Positions 50,401 through 57,172 of a stretch of DNA of 64,000 bases are shown here, in pieces. The DNA comes from Lytechinus variegatus (Eukaryota; Echinodermata; Echinoidea; Temnopleuroida; Toxopneustidae), in NCBI RefSeq assembly GCF_018143015.1, contig NC_054740.1, positions 38,752,180 through 38,816,179 of the forward strand, given 5' to 3'. The notes beneath the pieces were generated by a model. The model ran no database searches. It was not told the origin of the DNA and saw nothing but the letters and a program-made list of their open reading frames with translations. Both the position numbers and the translations under genes were made by a program. Every line of letters starts with the position of its first letter. Position 1 is the stretch's first letter.

Positions 50401-53400
50401 GCTGTAAATGAAGAGGAGGTCAGTGTCAAGTTCCTGGATTATGGTGTTCCGAAGACCAGACTTTGGGGGTAATACTATTAGTACTTTTAAAACTATTTTC
50501 AATACTTTTAATCATTTAAATTTCAAGCTTGTAGTTTTTTTTTCCATACTCCCTTTTTTACGGAGAGGGAAGAAGGAAAACCTAGAAAGATATTGTGGAG
50601 AGCCTCGAAAAGTAAAAAGTAACAACATATTACATGCCATTCTCAAGATGCACTCAAAATTTATAACAACAAACGTGTTATGATTTTGCAATTCATTAAC
50701 ACAGAATTGCAGAGCCATCTACTTGTGTTGCCGAAGGAGTCCACCACGCCATCGACGAGCTCTGTACACAACACAACTAATACCAATACGAGACAGGCTA
50801 GAAATAACATATTAAATGCCATTCTGAAGACCAATCAAAACTTATAACACAAGAATTATAATTTCTCCTTTTATCAATCGCAGAGCCATCCTCTTGTGAT
50901 GCCAGAGGAGTCCACCAAGCCATTGACCAGCTCTGTACACAACACAACTAATAACAATACGAGACAGGCTAGTAATAACATATTACATGCCATTCTGAAG
51001 ACCTATCAAAACTTATAACACAAGAATTATTATTTCTCCTTTCTTATATTGGAGAGCCATCCTCTTGCGATGCCAGAGGAGTCCACCAAGCCATTGACCA
51101 GCTCTGTACACAACACAACTAATACCAATACGAGACAGGCTAGTAATAACATATTACATGCCATTCTGAAGACCTATCAAAACTTATAACACAAGAATTA
51201 TTATTTCTCCTTTCTTATATTGGAGAGCCATCCTCTTGCGATGCCAGAGGAGTCCACCAAGCCATTGACCAGCTCTGTACACAACACAACTAATACCAAT
51301 ACGAGACAGGCTAGTAATAACATATTACATGCCATTCTAAAGATCAATCAAAACTGATTATAAGAACACAAGAAGTATAATTTCTCTTTTATCAATACAG
51401 AACTGATTAGCCATCCTCATTTTGTGATTGTGAAGGAGTCCACCAAGCCATCGGACAGCACTGTACACAACACAACTTGCCAATATGAGACGGGCTAGTT
51501 GCTGCAGCAGCAGACAGAGCAGCTGTCAATTTTGGGAGAATAAGAAGTGCAATGTACTTCACATCAGCTTGAGGTGTCACTCAAGGATGCATTCAAGGAA
51601 ACATATTTTTACAAAGGTTTGTATAACAATATGGTTCCATTTGCTTTTTTAAATCACTTGATAATTTCACTTCAGTTTGGTTTATTTTCATATGTCACAA
51701 AATATAATTCATGTGTACCTTGTAACATTCAACAATAAAGAACAAAACCTTCATAACAAATAAGTACATTAAAAAAATCAATAAAATATGGCAATGGTTG
51801 AGACTGGAAACATATAAAAACATGAGAATATAAAGGAAAAATTATTCAAAAATAGAGCTTGTACTTTAGGTTCTCTAAGAACAACTCATAAGTTATTGTC
51901 CATTTGTTATAATAATAATGTTAATATAAAAAATAAAACCAAAGAGAAATATACTTGAGGGGGGAAAGAAGGAAAAAAGGGGGGCCAGGGTGAAACACTA
52001 CATAGCCATAAAGTATAATACATAAATTTTCTAAATTTTTGGGTTGCAACGAGACAGGCATCTAGTGTTGTTATCTAGAAAAAAAATCCCGGTCCGAAAC
52101 CGTCCCGGCAACTTCAAAATTTCCTTATCGGGATCCCGGCTCGTCCCGAATCCCGAAACATATCTCCACGCACAAATGCAATCCAAAAGTGTATACCTAC
52201 ATTTCCAGCCTTAAACACTGCGCACTGGCGGTGCACCAGACAGTCAAAGCATAGAACTATTAACTGTTAGCTCCATGGTCAAAGTGTGCATGCCACCACC
52301 GCAAATTGTAAACATTCACTCAAAACGTGGGGAAAATAATGATGAGACAGTCAAAGCGTGCCACCACCGCAAACTGTAAACATTAATGACCACTGACATG
52401 ACCCGAATTATGTTTGAGTTGACCCAGCTGCTGATCTGACAGTCCAATAACACACGTGTCGGTGCCACTGATCTGTGGTCGGTGCGCACGTGGTTGACAG
52501 TTATAAGCAAATTGCGTAATGTCTTGTCAGTGCGCCTGTGGCCCTAGCTAGCCCAGAATATGGATTTACTTTCAGTTTCACTCTCTCTCCCTCTCTCGTA
52601 ACTCTGAACAGTATGATATCACCAAGGAGATATCTCCTTCATATCACTACTACTGAGAAAAGTGAATACTATCTTATCAGAGAAGCTTATTTGGAAATTT
52701 ACACAAGATTACTCCCGGCGGCCGGCACTTCGCATCAAAACAACAAACTCATTTTTTCTTTAATCATGAATTACTTTCGATCGAGAAAACATTTGAATAG
52801 ATACTCAGACTATTCACAGTAAAAAAATATTTTGAACAACTATTTAAATATTAAGAAACATTGTTTAAGCCAGTCAATATACAACTATTTTTTAAACTAT
52901 TAAACCAATAGAATTTTTTTAAACTTTAAACAGTTTGTTTTTAAATATTTTTTGCAATTTCCAACGATATCATTTAAAACTGTTAATATCATTGGAAATT
53001 TGTTTGATGCATTTAACAACATATTTTTACAACATATAGGGTATGATATGACTTTCAAAACAATGTTGTTTCAAAGTTTAAACAACGCCACTTTAAACAT
53101 CCCCAATTCTAACAGCGTTTTGGTACAATTTTACAATTTAAGTCGAAATATATCTAGGAGAAATGATTTGACCATAGAGCTATTAACAGCTCCATGATTT
53201 GATCGACTGGTTTGCAATTGTAAACATCAAGTCAACAGATGACAGATGGTCCCCAGTCGTGAACGACCAAGCACTTCCCGTAATCCCCCCTTCTCTCTCT
53301 CTCTCTCTCTCTCCCGGCACTAACCAGCTGAAACATGATGCGCATTCGTCTAGTTGTTATTTGCAAACCCTTTCACAAAAAAATACCCCAACAAATACAA

Positions 53401-55058
53401 TCATCACAAAATTAATGTCGACTTTTTTTAAATGACTAAATTTGCAAATACACATAGATCATCATTGTCAATTGTTAGTATAAAATTATTTCATGATAAA
53501 TTCACTAGTCCATACATATCGTAGCAGATTCAACTCGAAAGTATGGGGTAAATGAATGACTCAGTAAAACGAACCGAGGCGAAAGAGGTCTGCACATGAG
53601 ACTATACAGTAGACGATTGTTGTCTGCGGAGATCTCTCGAAGCCGTGTGCAAAGCTAGATTGCGTGCATGCTCATGCGATCGACGAGTACAGATAGCTAT
53701 ATGTAATTGCGTAATATTTCGAGGTGCATGTGCACACAGCCAGTTGAAACTAAATTGTTCTCTCGTATTTCGTAAGTACAATTACTAATTAGGGAAATAT
53801 TACAACATGAATTTGGCCATTATTGATTTTATTTTCCTGCCGGGATACGGTCTAAGTTGATTGATCCCGGAACCGTCTCGGAGCCTCAGACCGCCGGGAA
53901 TTCATCCCGATCCCGGACCGACTGTCATCACTCTTTGTTTTGGACTCATCTTAACTTCTAACCCTTAATCTATTACTAAATTTGTTCCAGAAGGATTTCT
54001 AACGGCAATGGGATTGTGCGTCCCCTTGACCCTCAGTGCCACAATTCAAGGCAAATTTTTTCTTTTATTTTGATGAACTGTCCCTTTTTATACCTTTGAT
54101 TCCATGTCCTCTTCCTGTTTCAATTTCCTATTTTTCCTCCTTTTTTAGGTCTTCTGCCACTCGATCATTTCTATATTTTTTCACCAATCTTTTGTTTCCC
54201 AATGACGTTTTCCTTTATTCCCCTAAGGCTAAATCAGTATCATTTTCTTTTAATTTAAGTGTCGGTTATTATTGTTTGCTACCCTTTGTTCTTGTTGTCT
54301 TTCCCTTTGGCTTTAGGCTTAGCTTTAAACCTCTGCCTTATTAATATTATCTTTGGCATTTTGCCTCATTTTCTTCCTCGTTTTTCTGTTCTCATTTCCC
54401 AATCTACTTTTCCCCTTTCGCCACTCTTTCAACTTGTTCAACGAACAACGTTGTTTAAATATGCCCTGCACTTGCCTTGGCTTCTAGCTACTCAACACTT
54501 ATTAATGCTTTTCCCCTTTCTTTCTCCCTTTTTTATTTTAGTTTTGACTTTTCTCATTTTAATACTTAGTACTGTAGTTTCATCTCTTCCCCTTGGCTTT
54601 ATTCAGTAATTTGAGCTTTAAATTCTCTCCTGTGATTTGTCTCTTTCAAGACTTTCCTACTTTTGATTTCTAATTTCTCTCTCCTTTTATTCCATTTCAC
54701 TCTTCTCGGCATGGATCGGGAGGCAGTGAGTTTGGTAGATTCGCGCGGAGCACGAGACTACCTTGTTGCCGATCGAGGCGCGAGGTGCCCGGGCCCGGGG
54801 GCAGCCGGCAGGGCCAACCGCGAGCAGTCGACGCGACGGCAGATGCAGATCGACTCGAGCGATTGCTTCGTGTTTACTTACCTTTGCTTCCACATCCTTT
54901 CCAACATTTCCTTCATAACCGATCAAATCTTTGATGTTATTGGCAGAATGTGCGTCACCGAAATTCCTGACTGAAATTGGTATCCCCTGCAAAATGTTCA
55001 GTCTTTTAAAAAAAATGCCATGCCTTTTACACACGACGTGCGCACAGGAGGATGCCAT
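23287..55058 (-). CDS. NARS2: Mitochondrial asparaginyl-tRNA synthetase, complete 12-exon gene
   Basis: This gene encodes the class II aminoacyl-tRNA synthetase that charges mitochondrial tRNA-Asn in the matrix. The exons, read on the minus strand, are 55058-54882, 38790-38675, 38143-38023, 35254-35033, 34156-34062, 32072-31940, 30312-30208, 29225-29188, 28471-28405, 27644-27513, 25740-25613 and 23431-23287. Every junction has GT donor and AG acceptor bases, and the phases add up to one frame of about 492 residues (human NARS2 has 477). The order is: a basic N-terminus that could be a mitochondrial presequence, an anticodon-binding OB fold (exons 1-3), class II motif 1 (exon 4), motif 2 with [10 protein letters not shown] (exon 6), and motif 3 with GFGLGFERL just before the C-terminus. 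Similarity to human NARS2, judged from memory, is clear in every exon from 2 to 12. No frame break or missing motif was seen. Intron 1 is 16 kb and full of transposons. Confidence 0.95.
23533..24610. repeat. Tandem duplication (~130 bp unit), first unit split by a TIR element
   Basis: ATAAAATCTTTACGATCAAA occurs at 23537 and 24488. AAATCAAAATTCCAGT and AAGAATTAAAACAAA also recur after each (24410/24535 and 24446/24566). Removing the element at 23567-24383 leaves two adjacent units. Confidence 0.8.
23567..24383. mobile_element. 817 bp TIR element in NARS2 intron 11
   Basis: GGTATTCTGAGGTCATTTTATCT at the left pairs with AGATAAAATGGATCTCAGAATACC at the right. Subterminal copies of TTATCTC/GAGATAA recur. 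Non-coding. It has landed inside one unit of a ~130 bp tandem duplication. Confidence 0.82.
25380..25514. mobile_element. 135 bp palindromic MITE in NARS2 intron 11
   Basis: CATAACACAAAGCTTAGCAA...CGTACG pairs with CGTACGATTGATTGCTAACC/ATTGTGTTACGG. Confidence 0.8.
25613..25740 (-). CDS. NARS2: NARS2 exon 11
   Basis: Forty-two codons: [20 protein letters not shown] then [20 protein letters not shown], ending TG|GTATGA (split Trp). The D-L-L-V-P-x-V-G-E-(L)-(I/F)-G-G-x-x-R-E-E-R block is a hallmark of AspRS/AsnRS, with the G-G-x-x-R-E-E-R residues contacting ATP and Mg. Confidence 0.95.
26021..26345. mobile_element. ~325 bp inverted-repeat element in NARS2 intron 10
   Basis: GGTGCTATCATTTGCAT and ACTGTTTTGTGAAATTAAGC on the left pair with TTTCACTTATTTTGCACAAA/ACAGTGAAATGCAAAT and GATAGTGCCC on the right. 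The GGTGGGTGTTTCATAAAG family end at 26208-26240 lies inside it. Confidence 0.6.
26410..27110. repeat. ~700 bp dispersed repeat with G-run/C-run ends
   Basis: It begins with a G run followed by TTCAATTTAACCCCCC and ends GTCAAATCGACCCCCC. The segment TTTTTGGTTGAAAAACACAA to CCCGGGCATTGC is shared with 38285-38470 and, more diverged, with 31020-31100. Confidence 0.7.
27513..27644 (-). CDS. NARS2: NARS2 exon 10
   Basis: Forty-four codons: [20 protein letters not shown], then [20 protein letters not shown] to DNKT. The acceptor is TTCTTCACAG and the donor ACA|GTTGAG. W-G-x-D-L-x-(S/T)-E-H-E and the NIPVFV..YP...KPFY stretch are nearly diagnostic for AsnRS. They line the adenylate/asparagine pocket. 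Confidence 0.95.
27686..27905. repeat. ~105 bp tandem duplication beside NARS2 exon 10
   Basis: GATTAATG starts occur at 27686, 27791 and 27896 (step 105). Units share CTTCTAAA(A/C)TCTGAGATA and TTTGATACA. Confidence 0.85.
28405..28471 (-). CDS. NARS2: NARS2 exon 9
   Basis: After the split Thr the exon reads [20 protein letters not shown] and PS. The donor is TCA|GTAAGT, phase 0. S-Y-T-E-A-(I/V)-x-I-L is a strong AsnRS signature; human NARS2 has ISYTEAVEILKQ at the same place. Confidence 0.94.
29188..29225 (-). CDS. NARS2: NARS2 microexon 8 (38 bp)
   Basis: Twelve codons plus two bases ([12 protein letters not shown], then a split Thr) between a TAATACAG acceptor and an AC|GTAAGT donor. It is short and carries no diagnostic motif. 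It is supported because its phases (0 in, 2 out) are exactly what exons 7 and 9 require, and because human NARS2 has a comparable linker here. Confidence 0.82.
29582..29728. mobile_element. 147 bp MITE in NARS2 intron 7
   Basis: GGGGTCCGTTTCAT is inverted at ACGAAACAGGACCCC. Inner AAAAAGTT/AACTTTTTA also pair. Confidence 0.8.
30208..30312 (-). CDS. NARS2: NARS2 exon 7
   Basis: Thirty-five codons: [20 protein letters not shown], then [15 protein letters not shown]. The donor is GCG|GTGAGT, phase 0. This is the helical insertion between motif 2 and the later catalytic core. It is poorly conserved, and it is assigned by frame, position and the E-D/E-x-V-x-F pattern seen in human NARS2. Confidence 0.88.
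30780..31110. repeat. Diverged copy of the same dispersed repeat, in NARS2 intron 6
   Basis: A G run near 30810 is followed by TTTTTGTGGCAATTTGTTATG-like sequence, then TTTATGATTTTTTATTGAAA and CACGTTTTTACGTAATTTTG. Similarity to 26410-27110 is partial. Confidence 0.5.
31580..31852 (+). mobile_element. tRNA-derived SINE
   Basis: The head has an A box-like CGCCTAGTGGTTATGACTC and a B box-like GAAGGTTCCATTCCC. The body has CCTTCAGCAAGAAATTTACC and CAACCAAGGTGAGGTAAATG, and it ends in TATTATTAA. The body closely matches the SINE at 61730. It lies in NARS2 intron 6. Confidence 0.8.
31940..32072 (-). CDS. NARS2: NARS2 exon 6 (class II motif 2)
   Basis: After the split Cys the exon reads [20 protein letters not shown] and then [15 protein letters not shown] to ...LQDITK. 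The donor is AAG|GTAATT, phase 0. The FRAENS...RHLAEF stretch is class II motif 2, whose Arg binds ATP and the acceptor stem. The M-V-E after it is the usual AspRS/AsnRS continuation. Confidence 0.96.
32875..33739. mobile_element. 865 bp TIR element with GGGGTAAGTTGAGCC motifs
   Basis: TAGGGGAAGGCGGGGTAAG at the left is exactly inverted at the right (CTTACCCCGCCTTCCCCTA), with TA at both outer edges. Inside, the motif GGCTCAACTTGCCCC / GGGGTAAGTTGAGCC recurs several times in both orientations. It is non-coding and lies in NARS2 intron 5. Confidence 0.8.
34062..34156 (-). CDS. NARS2: NARS2 exon 5
   Basis: The exon reads [20 protein letters not shown] then [11 protein letters not shown], ending phase 2 (TG|GTATGG), and the split codon gives Cys. 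Two AG acceptors lie close together. The one after ...TTATCAAG is used here because only it keeps the frame with exon 4; the second, six bases on, would drop two residues and also stays in frame, so NAGNAG-like wobble is possible. FF..P.(Y/F)L..SGQL.LE is the conserved AsnRS/AspRS segment before motif 2. Confidence 0.9.
35033..35254 (-). CDS. NARS2: NARS2 exon 4 (linker and class II motif 1)
   Basis: This is the longest coding exon (74 codons), starting [20 protein letters not shown]. It includes [13 protein letters not shown], a helix, and then the motif 1 strand [15 protein letters not shown]. It ends GNLFRVQ at a CAG|GTGGGT donor, phase 0. The proline in HTP is the motif 1 proline that packs at the class II dimer interface. 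Confidence 0.95.
35359..35515. mobile_element. 157 bp MITE
   Basis: The ends GGGGAGTGCTTCATCAA and TTTCATGAAACACTCCCC are inverted. The interior has paired GACAAGTTGTCAGAT / ACTTGTCG motifs. A related GACAAGTTCTGT-type segment occurs at 8470-8620. Confidence 0.65.
35623..36444. mobile_element. 822 bp TIR element with ACACGTGTACACG motifs
   Basis: The ends TAGGCCCGTTTCG (35623) and CGAAACGGGCCTA (to 36444) are exact inverted repeats beginning in TA. Both subterminal regions contain GTACACGTGTACACG-like palindromes. There is no transposase. The flanking TA would suit a mariner-type insertion. The element sits in NARS2 intron 3. Confidence 0.75.
36600..37620 (+). pseudogene. Mariner/IS630-type transposase remnant
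   Basis: From about 37100 the plus strand encodes [20 protein letters not shown], later [25 protein letters not shown]...[13 protein letters not shown] and, after a stop, [20 protein letters not shown] and IRECE. This is the C-terminal half of an invertebrate mariner-like transposase: the QDGAPPH and SPDLNPCDFFLWGYLKS motifs carry two of the catalytic acidic residues. Here the D of QDG and the D of PDLN are still present, but stops break the frame (for example at 37443 and near 37585). The N-terminal half (36600-37050) is too decayed to recognise. It lies in NARS2 intron 3. Confidence 0.75.
38023..38143 (-). CDS. NARS2: NARS2 exon 3 (OB-fold, second half)
   Basis: Forty codons follow the split Ser: [20 protein letters not shown] through ...[10 protein letters not shown]. 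The donor is GAG|GTAGGT, phase 0. The G-S-V-x-V-x-G-x-I/L-x-x-S strand and the following I-x-V-x-G-x-C strand are typical of the OB barrel. The exon corresponds closely to human NARS2 around SSVEVQGQLIKSPSK. Confidence 0.93.
38285..38475. repeat. 3' part of the same dispersed repeat, in NARS2 intron 2
   Basis: TTTTTGGTTGAAAAACACAA, TTTGCATTGACTTTGTACA, CATGCATTTACAAAATGTTG and a terminal GGTCAATTTGACCCCCC match 26878-27100. Confidence 0.75.
38675..38790 (-). CDS. NARS2: NARS2 exon 2 (OB-fold, first half)
   Basis: The exon reads [20 protein letters not shown] and onward to ...TVQND, ending in phase 2 (AG|GTAAGC) so that a Ser codon is completed by exon 3. The WIR...R..K...FL..NDGS pattern is the start of the anticodon-binding OB fold of AspRS/AsnRS enzymes. 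It corresponds to human [21 protein letters not shown]. Confidence 0.93.
39026..41146. mobile_element. 2.1 kb hAT-like non-autonomous element in NARS2 intron 1
   Basis: GTTGTAACCCGC (39029-39040) is inverted at GCGGGTTACAAC (41135-41146), and TATTCTGCACT occurs on both outer sides (39015-39025 and 41147-41157). Taken as an 8 bp duplication, TCTGCACT fits a hAT-type insertion. The ends are rich in ACCCG/CGGGT. Part of the interior (40840-40910) resembles 35850-35930 in the element at 35623-36444 in opposite orientation (shared TTTGTACCACGAAAT). No coding sequence is evident. Confidence 0.7.
40297..40392. repeat. Near-perfect 39 bp hairpin inside the 2.1 kb element
   Basis: Arms 40297-40335 and 40354-40392 pair with one mismatch around an 18-base loop; both contain GTTCGTGCAGGCTCCAC or its complement. 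The short loop and long stem look like a tiny MITE or foldback insertion. Confidence 0.9.
41260..42615. repeat. Tandem array of ~165 bp units with a GC-rich end, in NARS2 intron 1
   Basis: ATGTTCAGTGATAC-type starts lie at 41601, 41769, 41922, 42085, 42248 and 42440. Each unit carries AATGACCTTTGACCTT(G/A), GTGACCTGAAACTC and CTTTCAAAGTTATGAT. The array is preceded by a unique block (41265-41590) and ends with GACGCCGCCGCCGCCGTCGG and CTATAGTCTCACTTTGCTTC/GCAGGTGAGAC, a short hairpin. The fixed ending suggests a mobile element carrying the array, possibly Helitron-like, but that is not proven. Confidence 0.8.
43006..43155 (+). repeat. DIRS-like terminal repeat, inner (ICR-proximal) copy
   Basis: This is the inverted terminal repeat next to the internal complementary region. 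It contains GCGCGAGCGCGCCCTCTCCC and ACCCATGATCACCGCGCAAC and ends inwards at GCGTCCATCTTCCTC. The matching arm is 49632-49783. Confidence 0.85.
43219..43312 (+). repeat. DIRS-like internal complementary region
   Basis: The first half (43219-43270) is the reverse complement of the left outer end (42971-43029), apart from four missing bases near the tip. The second half (43271-43312) is the reverse complement of the right outer end (49752-49792). In DIRS elements this fused copy templates completion of the termini during circle formation. Confidence 0.8.
45788..48087 (-). pseudogene. gag-like region of the DIRS-like element, interrupted
   Basis: The minus strand from about 48087 is GC-rich with long open stretches in shifting frames. 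Examples are a basic stretch with [20 protein letters not shown] (47926 down), a 218-codon frame (47442-46786), and a frame containing [20 protein letters not shown] (46659-46327). The composition (Pro, Ser, Arg, Lys) and position behind the left terminal repeat suit gag, but no zinc knuckle was recognised and the frame breaks several times. A triplicated ~285 bp segment sits within it. The assignment rests mainly on the DIRS architecture. Confidence 0.5.
46786..47660 (-). repeat. Three tandem ~280-290 bp units within the gag-like region
   Basis: The block GAAGGAGGAACGCCCATGG recurs at 46850, 47128 and 47421 (the third with one change), giving steps of 278 and 293 bases. Shared pieces include GATTTGCCGCCCCTGGCAGG and CACCCGAATCTGACGGGGTC. 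On the minus strand one frame stays open across two units, giving a repeated protein segment with [19 protein letters not shown] and HTS(D/G)[16 protein letters not shown] pieces. Confidence 0.85.
48870..49150. repeat. Four tandem ~70 bp units in the DIRS-like leader
   Basis: TGTGAATAAAATATCAAT-type starts occur at 48870, 48941, 49011 and 49082 (period 70-71), each followed by TTTATTCAGAACAGAA and GGAATTGAGCTTTA(A/G)GAT. The array lies between the gag-like region and its terminal repeat, where an untranslated leader is expected. Confidence 0.9.
49632..49783 (-). repeat. DIRS-like terminal repeat, gag-proximal copy
   Basis: Inverted partner of 43006-43155, differing by few bases. In DIRS elements this left repeat carries the promoter of the genomic RNA, which would run on the minus strand towards gag. 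Confidence 0.85.
50615..51505 (+). repeat. 171 bp tandem repeat containing a hAT transposase segment
   Basis: AGAGCCATC starts at 50711, 50882, 51053 and 51224, exactly 171 bases apart. A partial unit precedes (from ~50615) and a diverged unit follows (~51405-51505). Units share GGAGTCCACCAAGCCAT, GTACACAACACAACTAATA and ACGAGACAGGCTAG. The two middle units are nearly identical. Each includes codons for [14 protein letters not shown] residues of the surrounding transposase remnant. Confidence 0.92.
52075..53935. mobile_element. ~1.9 kb element with CCCGG-rich inverted ends, possibly hAT-like
   Basis: The left end reads AGTGTTGTTATCTAG then ATCCCGGTCCGAAACCGTCC. The right end, complemented, reads AGTGATGACAGTCGGTCCGG and then GATCCCGG-like pieces. 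The interior is non-coding and AT-rich. The ends are imperfect and no clean target duplication was found. Confidence 0.5.
54000..54700. other. Pyrimidine-rich stretch, NARS2 intron 1
   Basis: Long T/C-rich sequence with open frames made of Phe, Leu, Ser and Pro. These reflect composition, not a gene. A GC-rich patch follows at 54720-54850, just inside intron 1. Confidence 0.5.
54882..55058 (-). CDS. NARS2: NARS2 exon 1 (start codon, presequence)
   Basis: These 59 codons begin [14 protein letters not shown] and end ...KDVEAK at an AAG|GTAAGT donor in phase 0. The first ~35 residues are rich in Lys, Arg and hydrophobic residues with few acidic ones, as expected for a mitochondrial targeting peptide. 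An in-frame ATG also exists upstream at 55181. It would add an aspartate/tyrosine run encoded by an ATC-type microsatellite, so the ATG at 55058 is preferred. The N-terminal residues are not conserved with human, so the start is inferred from frame and charge. Confidence 0.85.
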
Positions 55059-55526
55059 CTTGAGATATGGCAGCTTTGAAGAAAAAATATGATTATAATA
55101 ATAATCATCATCGTCATCATCAACATCATAATTGTTGCTTGTGCAAAAATACTTCGGCAACGATAATTCATCTATTAACAATACCTAGATGTTGAGCAAA
55201 TTATAAATTTACATTGAATTCTACTTTCCATTGTCTTTCATTAATTTTTTACACAGTAATCATCGTTTGCTAAATATAAAACAGAACAATTACTATTCTT
55301 CTACGAAGATGTCATATTGTCTCATCTTACCTCGTATTGGTGTGTGTGCAACATTCGATAAATAAGCTACTTTTTTGTAAATGTGGGATCATTTTGTCAC
55401 AATTTAATTTACGTTTGAATAGAGCATGATATGTCCATTTTTTTATAACTTAAATATTTCTTCCCTCTTGGTTGCAGTTTTATTTTTAAATCTATCGAAT
55501 GAAGTAGGTATTGTTTGTATTTTGAG

Positions 55527-56073
55527 CCCGGGGGGCCACTTACATTGACGAGTGGATACCATGCGCGACCAAAAAAACACGTAAAAAGGATGTCTTTTTC
55601 ACGACAGGGCACGTTACGTACGTAACGTGAAAAGGGTGTCAAAAACACAAAAATAATGAAAAAAGGGTATCTAATTCGCTAGGAAGATTACGTGTTTAGG
55701 GTCAAATTTGCGGGGATGATAAAACAAAATTAAAATGTTTTATAAAAGATGTCCTTTTTGCCCCAACACTTCGTGTTTAGAGTCCGATTTGCGCGAGGTG
55801 TAGAAGGTGGGGTCATACTAAACCAAAGCCGACGACCGAATGACCCGTAACAATAAAACATTCCTGTACTTGTTTAGGGGTCCATTTCAGGAAATATTTG
55901 CCAAGAGTATCGTTTTGTTTCCAATACTGTCTTGTTAAGGGTAGGGTTTCACACGCCAATACTTGTTAAGGGGTGCATTTTCAGAATATGGAAATTACGT
56001 GTTTAGGGTGCTTTTCGAGACCCCATGGTCGCGCATGGTATCCACTCGTGAATGGAAGTGGCCCCCCCCCGGG
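55527..56073. mobile_element. 547 bp MITE, CCCGGGGGG family, copy 1
   Basis: The element starts CCCGGGGGGCCACTTACATT and ends TGGAAGTGGCCCCCCCCCGG G. The 8 bp ATTTTGAG lies directly outside both ends (55519-55526 and 56074-56081), a clean target-site duplication. Subterminal GGATACCATGCGCGACCA and its inverted partner extend the pairing. The interior repeats CACGTTACGTACGTAACGTG. It is non-coding. Confidence 0.88.
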
Positions 56074-56081
56074 ATTTTGAG

Positions 56082-57172
56082 AGAATTAGCAACTGAAAAA
56101 ACAAAAATGACCACACACTGAAGTAAACAAAGATGGGGAAAGATTTCTATATTGCAATTTTGCATATCGGATTTATTAGATTAGGCACCGCATTTAGCGT
56201 TTTCAAAACGCATCGGACCCTTAAAATCTAATTAATTTATCAAAATATCTTCCTCGAAAATGATATCGACTAAAATTTTTAGTTACTTACTATAAGTAAA
56301 CCTATCAGTGCCCCGATTTATTTTTGGACAAAAAAGTGGAAAGTGCTAGAAATTCTAAACACTTTGGAAATCGTAAAAAAGGATAACCTGATAACTAAAG
56401 AACTGATGCGAGCGCTAGCTGAAAAATTCGAGATTTACACCTATAAAAATGGGACACTCTTTTCATGTTTTGTAAATCATGAAAAGGATGAGTAATTGGA
56501 AATCTTCCTACATTAAAAAATGCTAGCGCAAAGCTCGAGCAGAAAATTTTTTATATTGTGATAGTGTAATAGATAATGATTTAAATAGAGAACAAGCTGC
56601 GTATCTGAATTAACATGCGCGCGCGTGTTTCAGATTCGAACTAGAATCTGGGCATTCTAAAAATACCTTTTTTACCGTGAAAATCAATAAAGCGAGCGCG
56701 AAGCGCAAGCTTGAAATATTTGATATTCCGATCTGAAAAGGGTCAATTTAAGCTATTTAAAGCACTTTGTAGGAACATTGTGAGGTGGATATGAATATCA
56801 GTTAAAAAGAGCTGATATGTTTCTTTATTATTTCTTTGAGTTTTGAGAACCGCGACACAGAACATTATGTCATAATATGAAAATGATGACTATCTTCCTA
56901 TTTCTCTCTAGCACGAGATGAAACTTGTCGATATTCCATTCTAAAACAGGGACAATACGATTATTACATTAATATCTTATTTATAAATCTAAAAAGCCTA
57001 ATGCTTGTTCAATATGATTACATATTTAATATATATTTTGGTTTGTCATATCTTCAAGCATTTTGCCTATGATGTCAATCCGTCTTCCGCATGTTATTTT
57101 ATTTTATGTACAGTATAAAGCCGGGGTATAATAGCAGGATCCGCTGGGAGAACAGCAGGCTTAACTTATTAC
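56082..57172. other. Intergenic stretch between two MITE copies
   Basis: AT-rich, with short GCGCGAGCG/AGCGCAAGC motifs. No exon was seen. Confidence 0.4.

Larger units (their letters stand above)
42600..51640 (+). pseudogene. Dead hAT-type transposase gene (KIAA1586/ZNF862-like), interrupted
   Basis: Pieces of one transposase-like protein appear in the correct order on the plus strand. At 42608-42760 there is a BED-finger-like end with [20 protein letters not shown]. At 50084-50220: [20 protein letters not shown]. At about 50230-50340: [20 protein letters not shown]. At about 50400-50470: [14 protein letters not shown]. In the tandem units: [10 protein letters not shown]. At 51545-51630: [20 protein letters not shown]. 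The order matches hAT-like proteins of the KIAA1586/ZNF862 type as known from vertebrates. Frameshifts, stops and two nested insertions make it a pseudogene. The catalytic C-terminus was not seen. Confidence 0.7.

Noticed and set aside
50615-51505. CRISPR array
   Set aside because: The units are 171 bp without unique spacers, in a eukaryotic intron; it is a tandem repeat of transposase sequence.
54036-54609. Two overlapping Phe/Leu/Pro-rich frames as a membrane protein
   Set aside because: The stretch is uniformly T/C-rich, and the hydrophobic residues follow from composition. It also lies inside NARS2 intron 1 with no splice or promoter support.
55058-55181. Upstream in-frame ATG at 55181 as the NARS2 start
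   Set aside because: The added residues are a run of Asp and Tyr encoded by an ATC-type microsatellite, which is incompatible with a mitochondrial presequence.
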